Shown here piece by piece: positions 1 through 12,245 of a stretch of 64,000 nt of DNA; position 1 is the stretch's first letter, and every line of letters starts with the position of its first letter. The notes under the pieces are model-generated. The model made no database searches. It saw nothing but the letters and a program-made list of their open reading frames with translations, and was not told the DNA's origin. The stretch is taken from positions 32,330,303 through 32,394,302 of the forward strand of contig NC_091158.1 in the NCBI RefSeq assembly GCF_040958095.1, in the 5' to 3' direction. This DNA is from Procambarus clarkii (lineage: Eukaryota; Arthropoda; Malacostraca; Decapoda; Cambaridae). Position numbers and translations under genes: made by a program.

Positions 1-712
1 ATTGGATTTAGAGGTGGAATGAAGAGAGGGAACAGGGGGAGTGGTGCAGGTGAAACAGGGAGGAAGAGGGGGGAACAGGGGGAGTGGTGCAGGTGAAACA
101 GGGAGGAAGAGGGGGGAACAGGGGGAGTGGTGCAGGTGAAACAGGGATGGGGATGGGGGATCAGGGGGAGTGGTGCAGATGAAACAGGGATGGGGATGGG
201 GGAACAGGGGGAGTGGTGCAGGTGAAACAGGGATGGGGTTGGGGGAACAGGGGGAGTGGTGCAGGTGAAACAGGGATGGGGATGGGGGAACAGGGGGAGT
301 GGTGCAGGTGAAACAGGGATGGGGATGGGGGAACAGGGGGAGTGGTGCAGGTGAAACAGGGAGGAAGAGGGGGGAACGGGGGGAGTGGTGCAGGTGAAAC
401 AGGGATGGGGATGGGGGATCAGGGGGAGTGGTGCAGATGAAACAGGGATGGGGATGGGGGAACAGGGGGAGTGGTGCAGGTAAAACAGGGATGGGGTTGG
501 GGGAACAGGGGGAGTGGTGCAGGTGAAACAGGGATGGGGATGGGGGAACAGGGGGAGTGGTGCAGGTGAAACAGGGATGGGGATGGGGGAACAGGGGGAG
601 TGGTGCAGGTGAAACAGGGATGGGGATGGGGGAACAGGGGGAGTGGTGCAGATGAAACAGGGATGCAGAGGGAGAAACAGGGGGGAGTGGTGCAGGTGAA
701 ACAGGGATTAAA
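1..712. repeat. G-rich 43-bp minisatellite, unit 1
   Basis: About 16 head-to-tail monomers of 43 bp. Each contains the core AGTGGTGCAGGTGAAACAGG. Two monomer types alternate in blocks, one with GATGGGGATGGGGG and one with GAGGAAGAGGGGGG. Because 43 is not a multiple of three and neither strand has frequent stops, long proline-rich frames appear on the minus strand; I regard these as non-genic. The window starts inside the flank of this array. Confidence 0.9.
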
Positions 713-774
713 GGTAAATTTATATAAGTAGATAGATGGATGTTTACATTGATTGCTAATTACATACATTGACG

Positions 775-806
775 GATAGACGGATGCATAGATGCATCCG
801 TCTATC
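775..806. repeat. Perfect 15-bp inverted repeat at a duplication breakpoint
   Basis: Arms at 775-789 and 792-806 are exact reverse complements (left arm GATAGACGGATGCAT), separated by AG. The same palindrome recurs in every unit. The 3764-bp duplication of unit 1 starts inside the left arm, at 780. Confidence 0.9.
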
Positions 807-979
807 TGATGGATGGAAAGACATGAGTAGATGGATGGATAGACAGAAGAGTTGATGGAGGGATAAATGGAATATAAATGTATATAATGATAAATGGTTG
901 GTTTATGGGAAGATAGATTGATGGATTGACAGATATAAGTAGATAGATAGATGGATCCATTGATGGATTCATTTGTGCT

Positions 980-1240
980 TATCTCTTGAGGTTCTTCTTG
1001 AGATGATTTTGGGGCTTTAGTGTCCCCGCGGTCCGGTCCTCGACCAGGCCTCCACCCCCAGGAAGCAGCCCGTGACAGCTGACTAACACCCAGGTACCTG
1101 TTTTACTACAAGGTAACAGGGGCACAGGGGGAAAGAAACTCTGCCCATTGTTTCTCGGCGGCGCCCGGAATCGAACCCGGGACCACAGGATCACAAGTCC
1201 AGTGTCCAGTGTGCTGTCTGATCGGCCGACTGGCTCCCCG
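980..1240 (-). mobile_element. tRNA-derived SINE (SINE-1), unit 1a
   Basis: On the minus strand a tRNA-like head carries a perfect Pol III B box (GGTTCGATTCC, near 1171-1181). It is followed by a SINE body with CCTGTTACCT, AGGTACCTGGGTGTTAGTCA and CGGGCTGCTTCCTGG, ending in a CTCAAGAGATA-like tail. The acceptor-side GCGCCGCC has no pairing 5' partner, so this is a SINE head and not a functional tRNA. A 10-bp segment near the anticodon arm is duplicated (CCAGTGT twice). An 8-bp hairpin, GGCTCCCC/GGGGAGCC at 1232-1254, abuts the 5' end. The ~135 bp between it and LINE-a (1246-1385) show nothing recognisable. Confidence 0.75.
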
Positions 1241-1690
1241 GTCGGAGGGGAGCCGGTGAACAGGCGAATGAGGTTAAAGAATATCGGTCGATTTGCTATT
1301 GCATCAACTGAGATTGGATATGGGACCATTAGGATCATAACCAACGAACTCTCTCCGTTTAGACGGTAGGCCTCCAGTTTGTGTGTGTACTCACCTATTC
1401 GTGCTTGCGGGGGTTGAGCTTTGGCTCTTTGGTCCCGCCTCTCAACTGTCAATCAACTGGTGTACAGATTCCTGAGCCTACTGGGCTCTATCATATCTAC
1501 ATTTAAAACTGTGTATGGAGTCAGCCTCCACCACATCACTGCCTAATGCATTCCATCCGTTAACTACTCTGACACTGAAAAAGTTCCTTCTAACGTCTCT
1601 GTGGCTCATGTGAGTACTCAGTTTCCACCTGTGTCCCCTTGTTCGCGTCCCACCAGTGTTGAATAGTTTATCCTTGTTTACCCGGTCGAT

Positions 1691-3508
1691 TCATTTGAGG
1701 ATTTTGTAGGTTGTGATCATGTCTCCCCTTACTCTTCTGTCTTCCAGTGTCGTAAGGTGCATTTCCCGCAGCCTTTCCTCGTAACTCATGCCTCTTAGTT
1801 CTGGGACTAGTCTAGTGGCATACCTTTGAACTTTTTCCAGCTTCGTCTTGTGCTTGACAAGGTACGGGCTCCATGCTGGGGCCGCATACTCCAGGATTGG
1901 TCTTACATATGTGGTGTACAAGATTCTGAATGATTCCTTACACAGGTTCCTGAACGCTGTTCTGATGTTAGCCAGCCTCGCATATGCCGCAGACGTTATT
2001 CTTTTTATGTGGGCTTCAGGAGACAGGTTTGGTGTGATATCAACTCCTAGATCTTTCTCTCTGTTCGTTTCATTAAGTACTTCATCTCCTATTCTGTATC
2101 CTGTGTTTGGCCTCCTATTTCCACCACCTAATTTCATTACTTTGCATTTACTCGGGTTGAACTTCAACAGCCATTTGTTGGACCATTCACTCAGTCTGTC
2201 TAGGTCATCTTGTAGCCTCCTACTATCGTCCTCAGTTTCAATCCTCCTCATAATTTTTGCATCATCGGCAAACATTGAGAGAAACGATTCTATACCCTCT
2301 GGAAGATCATTTACATATATCAGAAACAGTATAGGTCCAAGGACTGACCCCTGCGGTACTCCACTCGTAACGTCTCGCCAATCTGAGACCTCACCCCTCA
2401 CACTGACTCGTTGTCTCATGTTACTTAGGTACTCCTGTATCCAACGGAGTACCTTCCCTTTCACTCCAGCCTGCATCTCCAGTTTTTTCACTAGCCTCTT
2501 GTGTGGCACTGTGTCAAAGGCTTTCTGACAATCCAAAAATATGCAGTCTGCCCACCCTTCTCTTTCTTGCCTTATTTTTGTTGCCTGGTCGTAGAATTCA
2601 AGTAACCCTGTGAGGCAGGACCTGCCATCCCTGAATCCATGTTGATGCTGTGTTACAAAGTTCTTTCGCTCCAGATGTTCCACTAGCTTTCTTTGCACAA
2701 TCTTCTCCATCAACTTGCATGGTATGCAGGTTAGGGACACTGGTCTGTAATTCAGTGCCTCCTGTCTATCCCCTTTCTTGTATATTGGGACTACGTTAGC
2801 TGCTTTCCAAATTTCTGGCAGTTCCCCTGTTGCCAGTGATTTGTTATACACTATGGAGAGTGGTAGGCACAGTTCTCTTGCTCCTTCCTTTAGAACCCAA
2901 GGGGAGATTCCATCTGGGCCTATAGCCTTCGTCACGTCCAACTCTAGTAAACACTTCCTTACTTCCCCACTGGTAATGTCAAACTCTTCCAGTGGTTCCT
3001 GGTTAGCTATTCCCTCACTTACCTCTGGAATTTCTCCTTGCTCTAAGGTGAAGACCTCCTGGAATTTCTTATTCAATTCCTCACACACTTCCTTGTCATT
3101 TGTAGTGAATCCTTCCGCCCCTATCCTTAATCTCATAACCTGTTCCTTTACTGTTGTTTTTCTCCTAATGTGGCTATGCAACAATTTAGGCTGAGTCTTT
3201 GCCTTGCTTGCGATGTCATTTTCGTATTGTCTTTCTGCCTCTCTTCTCATCCTGACATATTCATTCCTGGCATTCTGGTATCTTTCTCTGCTCTCAAGTG
3301 TCATGTTATTCCTATAGTTTCTCCATGCCCTTTTACTTTGCTGCTTAGCTAGCCTACATCTCTGATTAAAAAATGGGTTTCTCATCTTCATTTCTCTGTT
3401 TTCCTTTTGGACTGGGGCAAACTTGTTTGCTGCGTCCTTGCACTTCTGCGTGATGTAATCCATCATATCATATCTTGGGCCGTCTTTCCCCTGAGCTCTG
3501 TTTCCCAT
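1691..3508 (-). pseudogene. LINE-a ORF2 fragment (reverse transcriptase), copy 1a
   Basis: This is a 605-codon frame of a non-LTR retrotransposon reverse transcriptase, CR1/jockey-like by motif style. Visible motifs are NYRPVSLT near residues 253-260, the motif A region QKAFDTVPH at 328-336 with Asp326, GVPQGS at 383-388, and the catalytic FADD at 413-416. The C-terminal RT region ends in LREMHLTTLEDRRVRGDMI. A nonsense codon truncates the protein just after YKILK, but homology continues to the LINE 3' end near 1386 (3' tail at TGAGTACACAC). Upstream the family continues to about 3633 in a shifted frame (LAYRKGNYEGIRKFL), so there is a frameshift near 3465. The element is 5'-truncated at a TG tract, so the endonuclease is absent. 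It is a dead copy. Confidence 0.88.
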
Positions 3509-3635
3509 GCTATATCTGTTAGGAATTTTCTTATCCCCTCATAGTTTCCCTTTCGGTATGCTAACCTTTTGGTTTCGGTATCCCTCCTCGAGTTCAATAA
3601 CCCTTCTTCAATCAAGTACTCAAACAAACTCACAC

Positions 3636-3801
3636 ATGTGTGTGTGTGTGTGAGTGTGTGTGTGTGTATGTGTGTGTGTTTTAGAGAGAAATAGATGTAG
3701 TAGATATAAAAAAAGGAAAAATACGTATATTTGATAGGCGGGTTCCAAGAGCTAATAACTCGATTCTGCAGATACATATAGTAAATACAAGGAGAAAATA
3801 A

Positions 3802-3839
<38 letters not shown>
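3636..3839. repeat. (TG)n and (CA)n microsatellites flanking LINE-a
   Basis: TG-rich tract at 3636-3681 and a pure (CA)n tract at 3804-3838, separated by ~120 bp of AT-rich sequence. Tract lengths differ between units; the CA tract is 8 bp shorter in the 1b copy. Frames of repeated Cys-Val or Thr-His across these tracts are not genes. Confidence 0.9.
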
Positions 3840-3877
3840 TAATTGATAATGGACTGTTTTGTGTGCGTATCCATGTG

Positions 3878-4379
3878 TACTATTGTCAAGACCGACAGAC
3901 ACGTGAAGCTATGTGTGTGTATGTGTACCTGTAATTGAACTGACATGTGTACGGTAATTATCTGTATGTGTCCATTTTAAAGGTACACATTAGTGAATGT
4001 GTATTTATGTAAATTGATTGACATATGTACGTGTGCGCGCGATTAGTGTTACTGTAATTTATATGGTTAACATTTATACGTTTGAATGACATAGTTTCCC
4101 ATTATTGTCACATTTTTTGTTACATGTCTACTATTGTCAAGATGGACAGACACGTCCAGCTATGAGTGTTTATGTGTACCAGTAATTGAACTGACATGTG
4201 TACTGCAACTATCTGCGTGTGTCCATTTTAAAGGAATATATTAGTGAATGTTTATTTATGTAAATTGATTGGAATATGTATGTGGACGCTCGGTTAGTGT
4301 TACTGTAATTTATATGATTAACGTTTGAATGACATAGTTTCCCCTCATTGTCACATTTTTTGTTACTATTGCGCTGTTC
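3878..4379. repeat. 251-bp tandem pair, copy 1a
   Basis: Two diverged direct copies start at 3878 and 4129 (period 251), both beginning TACTATTGTCAAGA and ending near ATTGTCACATTTTTTGTTAC. A third partial copy (TTTTAAAGGAATATATTAGT...) lies at about 10035-10082. No coding potential seen. 4380-4543 holds no recognisable feature. Confidence 0.8.
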
Positions 4380-4743
4380 ACTTTCACTCTCTCTGAATTC
4401 CGTGGACTAATTGTGCTCACGTGTGTTTGTGTAGGGAAGGGGAACCATAGGCTTTTCAAACAATAATTTGCAACTATTTGCTAAGAAACATTTCAAAATA
4501 TCATTTAAGTTTCTAATAAGTATTCTTTTTCCTAACATACAAGACGGATGCATAGATGCATCCGTCTATCTGATGGATGGAAAGACATGAGTAGATGGAT
4601 GGATAGACAGAAGAGTTGATGGAGGGATAAATGGAATATAAATGTATATAATGATAAATGGTTGGTTTATGGGAAGATAGATTGATGGATTGACAGATAT
4701 AAGTAGATAGATAGATGGATCCATTGATGGATTCATTTGTGCT

Positions 4744-5004
4744 TATCTCTTGAGGTTCTTCTTGAGATGATTTTGGGGCTTTAGTGTCCCCGCGGTCCGG
4801 TCCTCGACCAGGCCTCCACCCCCAGGAAGCAGCCCGTGACAGCTGACTAACACCCAGGTACCTGTTTTACTACAAGGTAACAGGGGCACAGGGGGAAAGA
4901 AACTCTGCCCATTGTTTCTCGGCGGCGCCCGGAATCGAACCCGGGACCACAGGATCACAAGTCCAGTGTCCAGTGTGCTGTCTGATCGGCCGACTGGCTC
5001 CCCG
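4744..5004 (-). mobile_element. SINE-1, unit 1b
   Basis: Duplicate of the SINE at 980-1240, offset 3764, with the same B box and the same internal 10-bp duplication. Confidence 0.75.
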
Positions 5005-5454
5005 GTCGGAGGGGAGCCGGTGAACAGGCGAATGAGGTTAAAGAATATCGGTCGATTTGCTATTGCATCAACTGAGATTGGATATGGGACCATTAGGATC
5101 ATAACCAACGAACTCTCTCCGTTTAGACGGTAGGCCTCCAGTTTGTGTGTGTACTCACCTATTCGTGCTTGCGGGGGTTGAGCTTTGGCTCTTTGGTCCC
5201 GCCTCTCAACTGTCAATCAACTGGTGTACAGATTCCTGAGCCTACTGGGCTCTATCATATCTACATTTAAAACTGTGTATGGAGTCAGCCTCCACCACAT
5301 CACTGCCTAATGCATTCCATCCGTTAACTACTCTGACACTGAAAAAGTTCCTTCTAACGTCTCTGTGGCTCATGTGAGTACTCAGTTTCCACCTGTGTCC
5401 CCTTGTTCGCGTCCCACCAGTGTTGAATAGTTTATCCTTGTTTACCCGGTCGAT

Positions 5455-7272
5455 TCATTTGAGGATTTTGTAGGTTGTGATCATGTCTCCCCTTACTCTT
5501 CTGTCTTCCAGTGTCGTAAGGTGCATTTCCCGCAGCCTTTCCTCGTAACTCATGCCTCTTAGTTCTGGGACTAGTCTAGTGGCATACCTTTGAACTTTTT
5601 CCAGCTTCGTCTTGTGCTTGACAAGGTACGGGCTCCATGCTGGGGCCGCATACTCCAGGATTGGTCTTACATATGTGGTGTACAAGATTCTGAATGATTC
5701 CTTACACAGGTTCCTGAACGCTGTTCTGATGTTAGCCAGCCTCGCATATGCCGCAGACGTTATTCTTTTTATGTGGGCTTCAGGAGACAGGTTTGGTGTG
5801 ATATCAACTCCTAGATCTTTCTCTCTGTTCGTTTCATTAAGTACTTCATCTCCTATTCTGTATCCTGTGTTTGGCCTCCTATTTCCACCACCTAATTTCA
5901 TTACTTTGCATTTACTCGGGTTGAACTTCAACAGCCATTTGTTGGACCATTCACTCAGTCTGTCTAGGTCATCTTGTAGCCTCCTACTATCGTCCTCAGT
6001 TTCAATCCTCCTCATAATTTTTGCATCATCGGCAAACATTGAGAGAAACGATTCTATACCCTCTGGAAGATCATTTACATATATCAGAAACAGTATAGGT
6101 CCAAGGACTGACCCCTGCGGTACTCCACTCGTAACGTCTCGCCAATCTGAGACCTCACCCCTCACACTGACTCGTTGTCTCATGTTACTTAGGTACTCCT
6201 GTATCCAACGGAGTACCTTCCCTTTCACTCCAGCCTGCATCTCCAGTTTTTTCACTAGCCTCTTGTGTGGCACTGTGTCAAAGGCTTTCTGACAATCCAA
6301 AAATATGCAGTCTGCCCACCCTTCTCTTTCTTGCCTTATTTTTGTTGCCTGGTCGTAGAATTCAAGTAACCCTGTGAGGCAGGACCTGCCATCCCTGAAT
6401 CCATGTTGATGCTGTGTTACAAAGTTCTTTCGCTCCAGATGTTCCACTAGCTTTCTTTGCACAATCTTCTCCATCAACTTGCATGGTATGCAGGTTAGGG
6501 ACACTGGTCTGTAATTCAGTGCCTCCTGTCTATCCCCTTTCTTGTATATTGGGACTACGTTAGCTGCTTTCCAAATTTCTGGCAGTTCCCCTGTTGCCAG
6601 TGATTTGTTATACACTATGGAGAGTGGTAGGCACAGTTCTCTTGCTCCTTCCTTTAGAACCCAAGGGGAGATTCCATCTGGGCCTATAGCCTTCGTCACG
6701 TCCAACTCTAGTAAACACTTCCTTACTTCCCCACTGGTAATGTCAAACTCTTCCAGTGGTTCCTGGTTAGCTATTCCCTCACTTACCTCTGGAATTTCTC
6801 CTTGCTCTAAGGTGAAGACCTCCTGGAATTTCTTATTCAATTCCTCACACACTTCCTTGTCATTTGTAGTGAATCCTTCCGCCCCTATCCTTAATCTCAT
6901 AACCTGTTCCTTTACTGTTGTTTTTCTCCTAATGTGGCTATGCAACAATTTAGGCTGAGTCTTTGCCTTGCTTGCGATGTCATTTTCGTATTGTCTTTCT
7001 GCCTCTCTTCTCATCCTGACATATTCATTCCTGGCATTCTGGTATCTTTCTCTGCTCTCAAGTGTCCTGTTATTCCTATAGTTTCTCCATGCCCTTTTAC
7101 TTTGCTGCTTAGCTAGCCTACATCTCTGATTAAAAAATGGGTTTCTCATCTTCATTTCTCTGTTTTCCTTTTGGACTGGGGCAAACTTGTTTGCTGCGTC
7201 CTTGCACTTCTGCGTGATGTAATCCATCATATCATATCTTGGGCCGTCTTTCCCCTGAGCTCTGTTTCCCAT
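5455..7272 (-). pseudogene. LINE-a ORF2 fragment, copy 1b
   Basis: Duplicate of the RT frame at 1691-3508, with QKAFDTVPH, GVPQGS and FADD retained. It differs by NNRTLES here against NNMTLES in copy 1a; Arg is shared with copies 2 and 3, so Met in 1a is the newer change. The same premature stop and upstream frameshift are present. Confidence 0.88.
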
Positions 7273-7633
7273 GCTATATCTGTTAGGAATTTTCTTATCC
7301 CCTCATAGTTTCCCTTTCGGTATGCTAACCTTTTGGTTTCGGTATCCCTCCTCGAGTTCAATAACCCTTCTTCAATCAAGTACTCAAACAAACTCACACA
7401 TGTGTGTGTGTGTGTGAGTGTGTGTGTGTGTATGTGTGTGTGTTTTAGAGAGAAATAGATGTAGTAGATATAAAAAAAGGAAAAATACGTATATTTGATA
7501 GGCGGGTTCCAAGAGCTAATAACTCGATTCTGCAGATACATATAGTAAATACAAGGAGAAAATAAATACACACACACACACACACACACACACATTAATT
7601 GATAATGGACTGTTTTGTGTGCGTATCCATGTG

Positions 7634-8135
7634 TACTATTGTCAAGACCGACAGACACGTGAAGCTATGTGTGTGTATGTGTACCTGTAATTGAACTGAC
7701 ATGTGTACGGTAATTATCTGTATGTGTCCATTTTAAAGGTACACATTAGTGAATGTGTATTTATGTAAATTGATTGACATATGTACGTGTGCGCGCGATT
7801 AGTGTTACTGTAATTTATATGGTTAACATTTATACGTTTGAATGACATAGTTTCCCATTATTGTCACATTTTTTGTTACATGTCTACTATTGTCAAGATG
7901 GACAGACACGTCCAGCTATGAGTGTTTATGTGTACCAGTAATTGAACTGACATGTGTACTGCAACTATCTGCGTGTGTCCATTTTAAAGGAATATATTAG
8001 TGAATGTTTATTTATGTAAATTGATTGGAATATGTATGTGGACGCTCGGTTAGTGTTACTGTAATTTATATGATTAACGTTTGAATGACATAGTTTCCCC
8101 TCATAGTCACATTTTTTGTTACTATTGCGCTGTTC
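7634..8135. repeat. 251-bp tandem pair, copy 1b
   Basis: Same two-copy repeat as at 3878-4379, carried by the 3764-bp duplication. Confidence 0.8.
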
Positions 8136-8510
8136 ACTTTCACTCTCTCTGAATTCCGTGGACTAATTGTGCTCACGTGTGTTTGTGTAGGGAAGGGGAA
8201 CCATAGGCTTTTCAAACAATAATTTGCAACTATTTGCTAAGAAACATTTCAAAATATAATTTAAGTTTCTAATAAGTATTCTTTTTCCTAACATACAAGT
8301 CAATCACACAGTACCTAACCTCAGTCAGAAACACTTTTTTTACTATATCTTGCAACGTCTTTTGCATATATATCCTATCTTAAATAATTAACAATTTTAA
8401 TTCATAACTGGCAACCCCCCTCCCATCCAAAGCTTTCAAACCCACCAAACATCATTCCTTGCCCTTAACCTCTCCCAAATTATCTTTTGCACCAATTCAC
8501 AAACTAGGGG

Positions 8511-8795
8511 GCCTTTATAGCTGAGTGGACGTCGCTCTCGACTCGTAATCGTAGCTCATTCGATCCCCCGGTGAAGAAACAAACGGAAATCAGCAGAGTT
8601 TCTATCATTCTGATGCCCCTGTTACCTAGCAGTAAATATGTACCTGGGCGTTAGACAGCTGTTACGGGCTGCTTCCTGGGTGTGTGTGTGTGGAATGTTT
8701 TTTATTAGTTAGTAATAATTGATTGATTGACAGTTGAGAGGCGGGCCGAAAGAGTAGAGCTCAACCCTCGCAAACACAACCAGGTGAACACAACT
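8511..8795 (+). mobile_element. tRNA-derived SINE with a LINE-type tail (SINE-2), unit 1
   Basis: The head has a good A box (TAGCTGAGTGG) and an anticodon-loop-like ACTCGTAAT. The B box is degenerate (CATTCGATCC). The body shares CCTGTTACCTAGCAGTAAAT and TACCTGGGCGTTAGACAGCT with the other SINEs. The 3' end (GACAGTTGAGAGGCGGG ... CTCAACCCTCGCAAACACAA) is the same as the LINE-a 3' terminus, which suggests mobilisation by that LINE. 8300-8510 and 8796-8935 hold no recognisable feature. Confidence 0.75.
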
Positions 8796-8965
8796 AGATA
8801 AATACTAACCAACCACGATCTCGACAATCCATTACACACACAACCCCCCTCCCCCTCCCCACCCAACTCCCCAAATCGTTCTACCTAAGTCAATAAAAAA
8901 TTAAAACAAATCAATTAATTCACCAAAAATACTAACTATAAATAAAGGAACCAAATTTGAGACAT

Positions 8966-9060
8966 ACAGCGACTCCAGCGTGGTCTAGTCGGAAGAGAAC
9001 GTGTTCTCATCTGGATAGATTGCGATCGAGTCTGTCGGAACGGGTGTGTAACTGCAGGGC
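8966..9060 (+). mobile_element. Possible tRNA-derived SINE head, unit 1
   Basis: GCGTGGTCTAGTCGG resembles an A box and GCGATCGAGTC a weak B box, about 45 nt apart. No clean cloverleaf could be drawn. Equivalent copies lie near 15752 and 22447. It could be an old SINE or chance similarity. Confidence 0.35.
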
Positions 9061-9404
9061 ACAAATATTTGTGTGTCCCCTCCTGTAGCTGCCTCTGTTT
9101 CGACAGGTTCCCTGGATAGCTGGAATTGGCCTGGCCCTTGGAAAGTGGGGAAGGGGTGAAATCCGTTGGGCCCACGGATGGATACCTTGGATCCATGGAC
9201 CTAGAGCAGGTCTAATCACCTGGGATTCGAACCCACGGTGGGAATAAGGGAGGAGATATGGGAAGGGGGGGGGGGGGAAGGATGTTTCCTTGGAACCAAA
9301 CCTCACATAAACCCGGACACTCACACACACACACCCTCACCCGAACACTCACAGGGGCACTCACGCTCACACACACCCATAGACCATCCATAGACCACCC
9401 ATAG

Positions 9405-9605
9405 ACCATAAGGGAGACCATCTGAGGGGACACAGATGGCCTCCTGGACCCACAGGTATAACCGGACACACACGCACCCGGACACTCACACACACTCGCC
9501 CGGACACTCACAAGGATATACACACTCACACATCCATAGACACAAACTGTGATAAGGGAGACCATCTGAGGGGACACAGATGGCCTCCTGGACACACAAG
9601 TATAT
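9405..9605. repeat. CA-rich direct repeat with an internal hairpin, unit 1
   Basis: A ~50-bp segment (GGGAGACCATCTGAGGGGAC...) occurs twice, ~150 bp apart, within CA-rich DNA. Each copy contains a 12-bp hairpin, GGAGACCATCTG/CAGATGGCCTCC, with one G-T mismatch. Equivalent copies lie near 16190-16390 and 22895-23090. 9606-9827 is very AT-rich with no gene. Confidence 0.6.
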
Positions 9606-9824
9606 ATCAATATTTAATTTATTATTTATTATTTAATTTTATTAAATAAGTAATCAAATTAATATTTTTTTAATAAATTATTATTTTATTAAATTATTAA
9701 AAAATTATATTAATAAAACAAATTAAATTAAATTTAATAATTAAATATTTATTATTACTTTTACAAATATGACTGATTTTTTAATTATTTATTTTATTTA
9801 ATTATTTAATTTAATTTATTTGAC

Positions 9825-10174
<350 letters not shown>

Positions 10175-10585
10175 AGAATGTCTATGGTATGAGGCCACAT
10201 GCTGGAGGCTGCAGCCATACACAGATTTATTTTAAAATTTATTCATTAATATATTATTAAGGCTTATTATTACTAAATTAATGTATCTGTAGAGGGAATG
10301 GTCTGGGGTAGGGAACGGGCATAGGTTGGTCAGTGTTGATTTTAGCTAAAGGATTTAGGAATAATTATTAACTATTCTTATCACTCCCCCCCCCCCTACC
10401 AATTTAATTAAAGTTAATTGTAAAATAATGCTTGAGATGGCTGAAGACTTTTTCGTACTTAGAAAAAACCTAAATTAAACACATAAAGAAGTTTATTGGT
10501 CCTGATTTAAGTTAAAGGAAGAGGTACAAAGGTGGTGGTGGGGGGGGGGGAGGATATTGGATTTAGAGGTGGAATGAAGAGAGGG

Positions 10586-11267
10586 AACAGGGGGAGTGGT
10601 GCAGGTGAAACAGGGAGGAAGAGGGGGGAACAGGGGGAGTGGTGCAGGTGAAACAGGGAGGAAGAGGGGGGAACAGGGGGAGTGGTGCAGGTGAAACAGG
10701 GATGGGGATGGGGGATCAGGGGGAGTGGTGCAGATGAAACAGGGATGGGGATGGGGGAACAGGGGGAGTGGTGCAGGTGAAACAGGGATGGGGTTGGGGG
10801 AACAGGGGGAGTGGTGCAGGTGAAACAGGGATGGGGATGGGGGAACAGGGGGAGTGGTGCAGGTGAAACAGGGATGGGGATGGGGGAACAGGGGGAGTGG
10901 TGCAGGTGAAACAGGGAGGAAGAGGGGGGAACGGGGGGAGTGGTGCAGGTGAAACAGGGATGGGGATGGGGGATCAGGGGGAGTGGTGCAGATGAAACAG
11001 GGATGGGGATGGGGGAACAGGGGGAGTGGTGCAGGTGAAACAGGGATGGGGTTGGGGGAACAGGGGGAGTGGTGCAGGTGAAACAGGGATGGGGATGGGG
11101 GAACAGGGGGAGTGGTGCAGGTGAAACAGGGATGGGGATGGGGGAACAGGGGGAGTGGTGCAGGTGAAACAGGGATGGGGATGGGGGAACAGGGGGAGTG
11201 GTGCAGATGAAACAGGGATGCAGAGGGAGAAACAGGGGGGAGTGGTGCAGGTGAAACAGGGATTAAA
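10586..11267. repeat. G-rich 43-bp minisatellite, unit 2
   Basis: Same array and same copy number as unit 1 (constant offset 10555 across it), which points to a recent copy. Confidence 0.9.
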
Positions 11268-11534
11268 GGTAAATTTATATAAGTAGATAGATGGATGTTT
11301 ACATTGATTGCTAATTACATACATTGACGGATAGACGGATGCATAGATGCATCCGTCTATCTGATGGATGGAAAGACATGAGTAGATGGATGGATAGACA
11401 GAAGAGTTGATGGAGGGATAAATGGAATATAAATGTATATAATGATAAATGGTTGGTTTATGGGAAGATAGATTGATGGATTGACAGATATAAGTAGATA
11501 GATAGATGGATCCATTGATGGATTCATTTGTGCT

Positions 11535-11795
11535 TATCTCTTGAGGTTCTTCTTGAGATGATTTTGGGGCTTTAGTGTCCCCGCGGTCCGGTCCTCGACC
11601 AGGCCTCCACCCCCAGGAAGCAGCCCGTGACAGCTGACTAACACCCAGGTACCTGTTTTACTACAAGGTAACAGGGGCACAGGGGGAAAGAAACTCTGCC
11701 CATTGTTTCTCGGCGGCGCCCGGAATCGAACCCGGGACCACAGGATCACAAGTCCAGTGTCCAGTGTGCTGTCTGATCGGCCGACTGGCTCCCCG
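11535..11795 (-). mobile_element. SINE-1, unit 2
   Basis: Copy of the SINE at 980-1240 with offset 10555. B box intact. Confidence 0.75.
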
Positions 11796-12245
11796 GTCGG
11801 AGGGGAGCCGGTGAACAGGCGAATGAGGTTAAAGAATATCGGTCGATTTGCTATTGCATCAACTGAGATTGGATATGGGACCATTAGGATCATAACCAAC
11901 GAACTCTCTCCGTTTAGACGGTAGGCCTCCAGTTTGTGTGTGTACTCACCTATTCGTGCTTGCGGGGGTTGAGCTTTGGCTCTTTGGTCCCGCCTCTCAA
12001 CTGTCAATCAACTGGTGTACAGATTCCTGAGCCTACTGGGCTCTATCATATCTACATTTAAAACTGTGTATGGAGTCAGCCTCCACCACATCACTGCCTA
12101 ATGCATTCCATCCGTTAACTACTCTGACACTGAAAAAGTTCCTTCTAACGTCTCTGTGGCTCATGTGAGTACTCAGTTTCCACCTGTGTCCCCTTGTTCG
12201 CGTCCCACCAGTGTTGAATAGTTTATCCTTGTTTACCCGGTCGAT

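Larger units (their letters stand above)
4544..8299. repeat. Second copy of a 3764-bp tandem duplication inside unit 1
   Basis: Positions 780-4543 are repeated at 4544-8299 with an offset of 3764, dropping to 3756 after a CA-tract length change. The copies are almost identical; one difference is a Met/Arg codon in the LINE. The junction reads ACATACAAG then ACGGATGC, with AG shared by both parents. Confidence 0.93.

Noticed and set aside
419..769. Pro/Cys/Ser-rich minus-strand frame in the 43-bp array, and its equivalents at 10974, 17354 and 28343
   Set aside because: The period is not a multiple of three and C-rich complements lack stops; frames change with copy number between units, so no gene is supported.
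1848..2528. Long plus-strand frames opposite LINE-a (and equivalents in other units)
   Set aside because: Antisense shadows of the RT frame; their conservation follows from duplication and no independent motif is visible.
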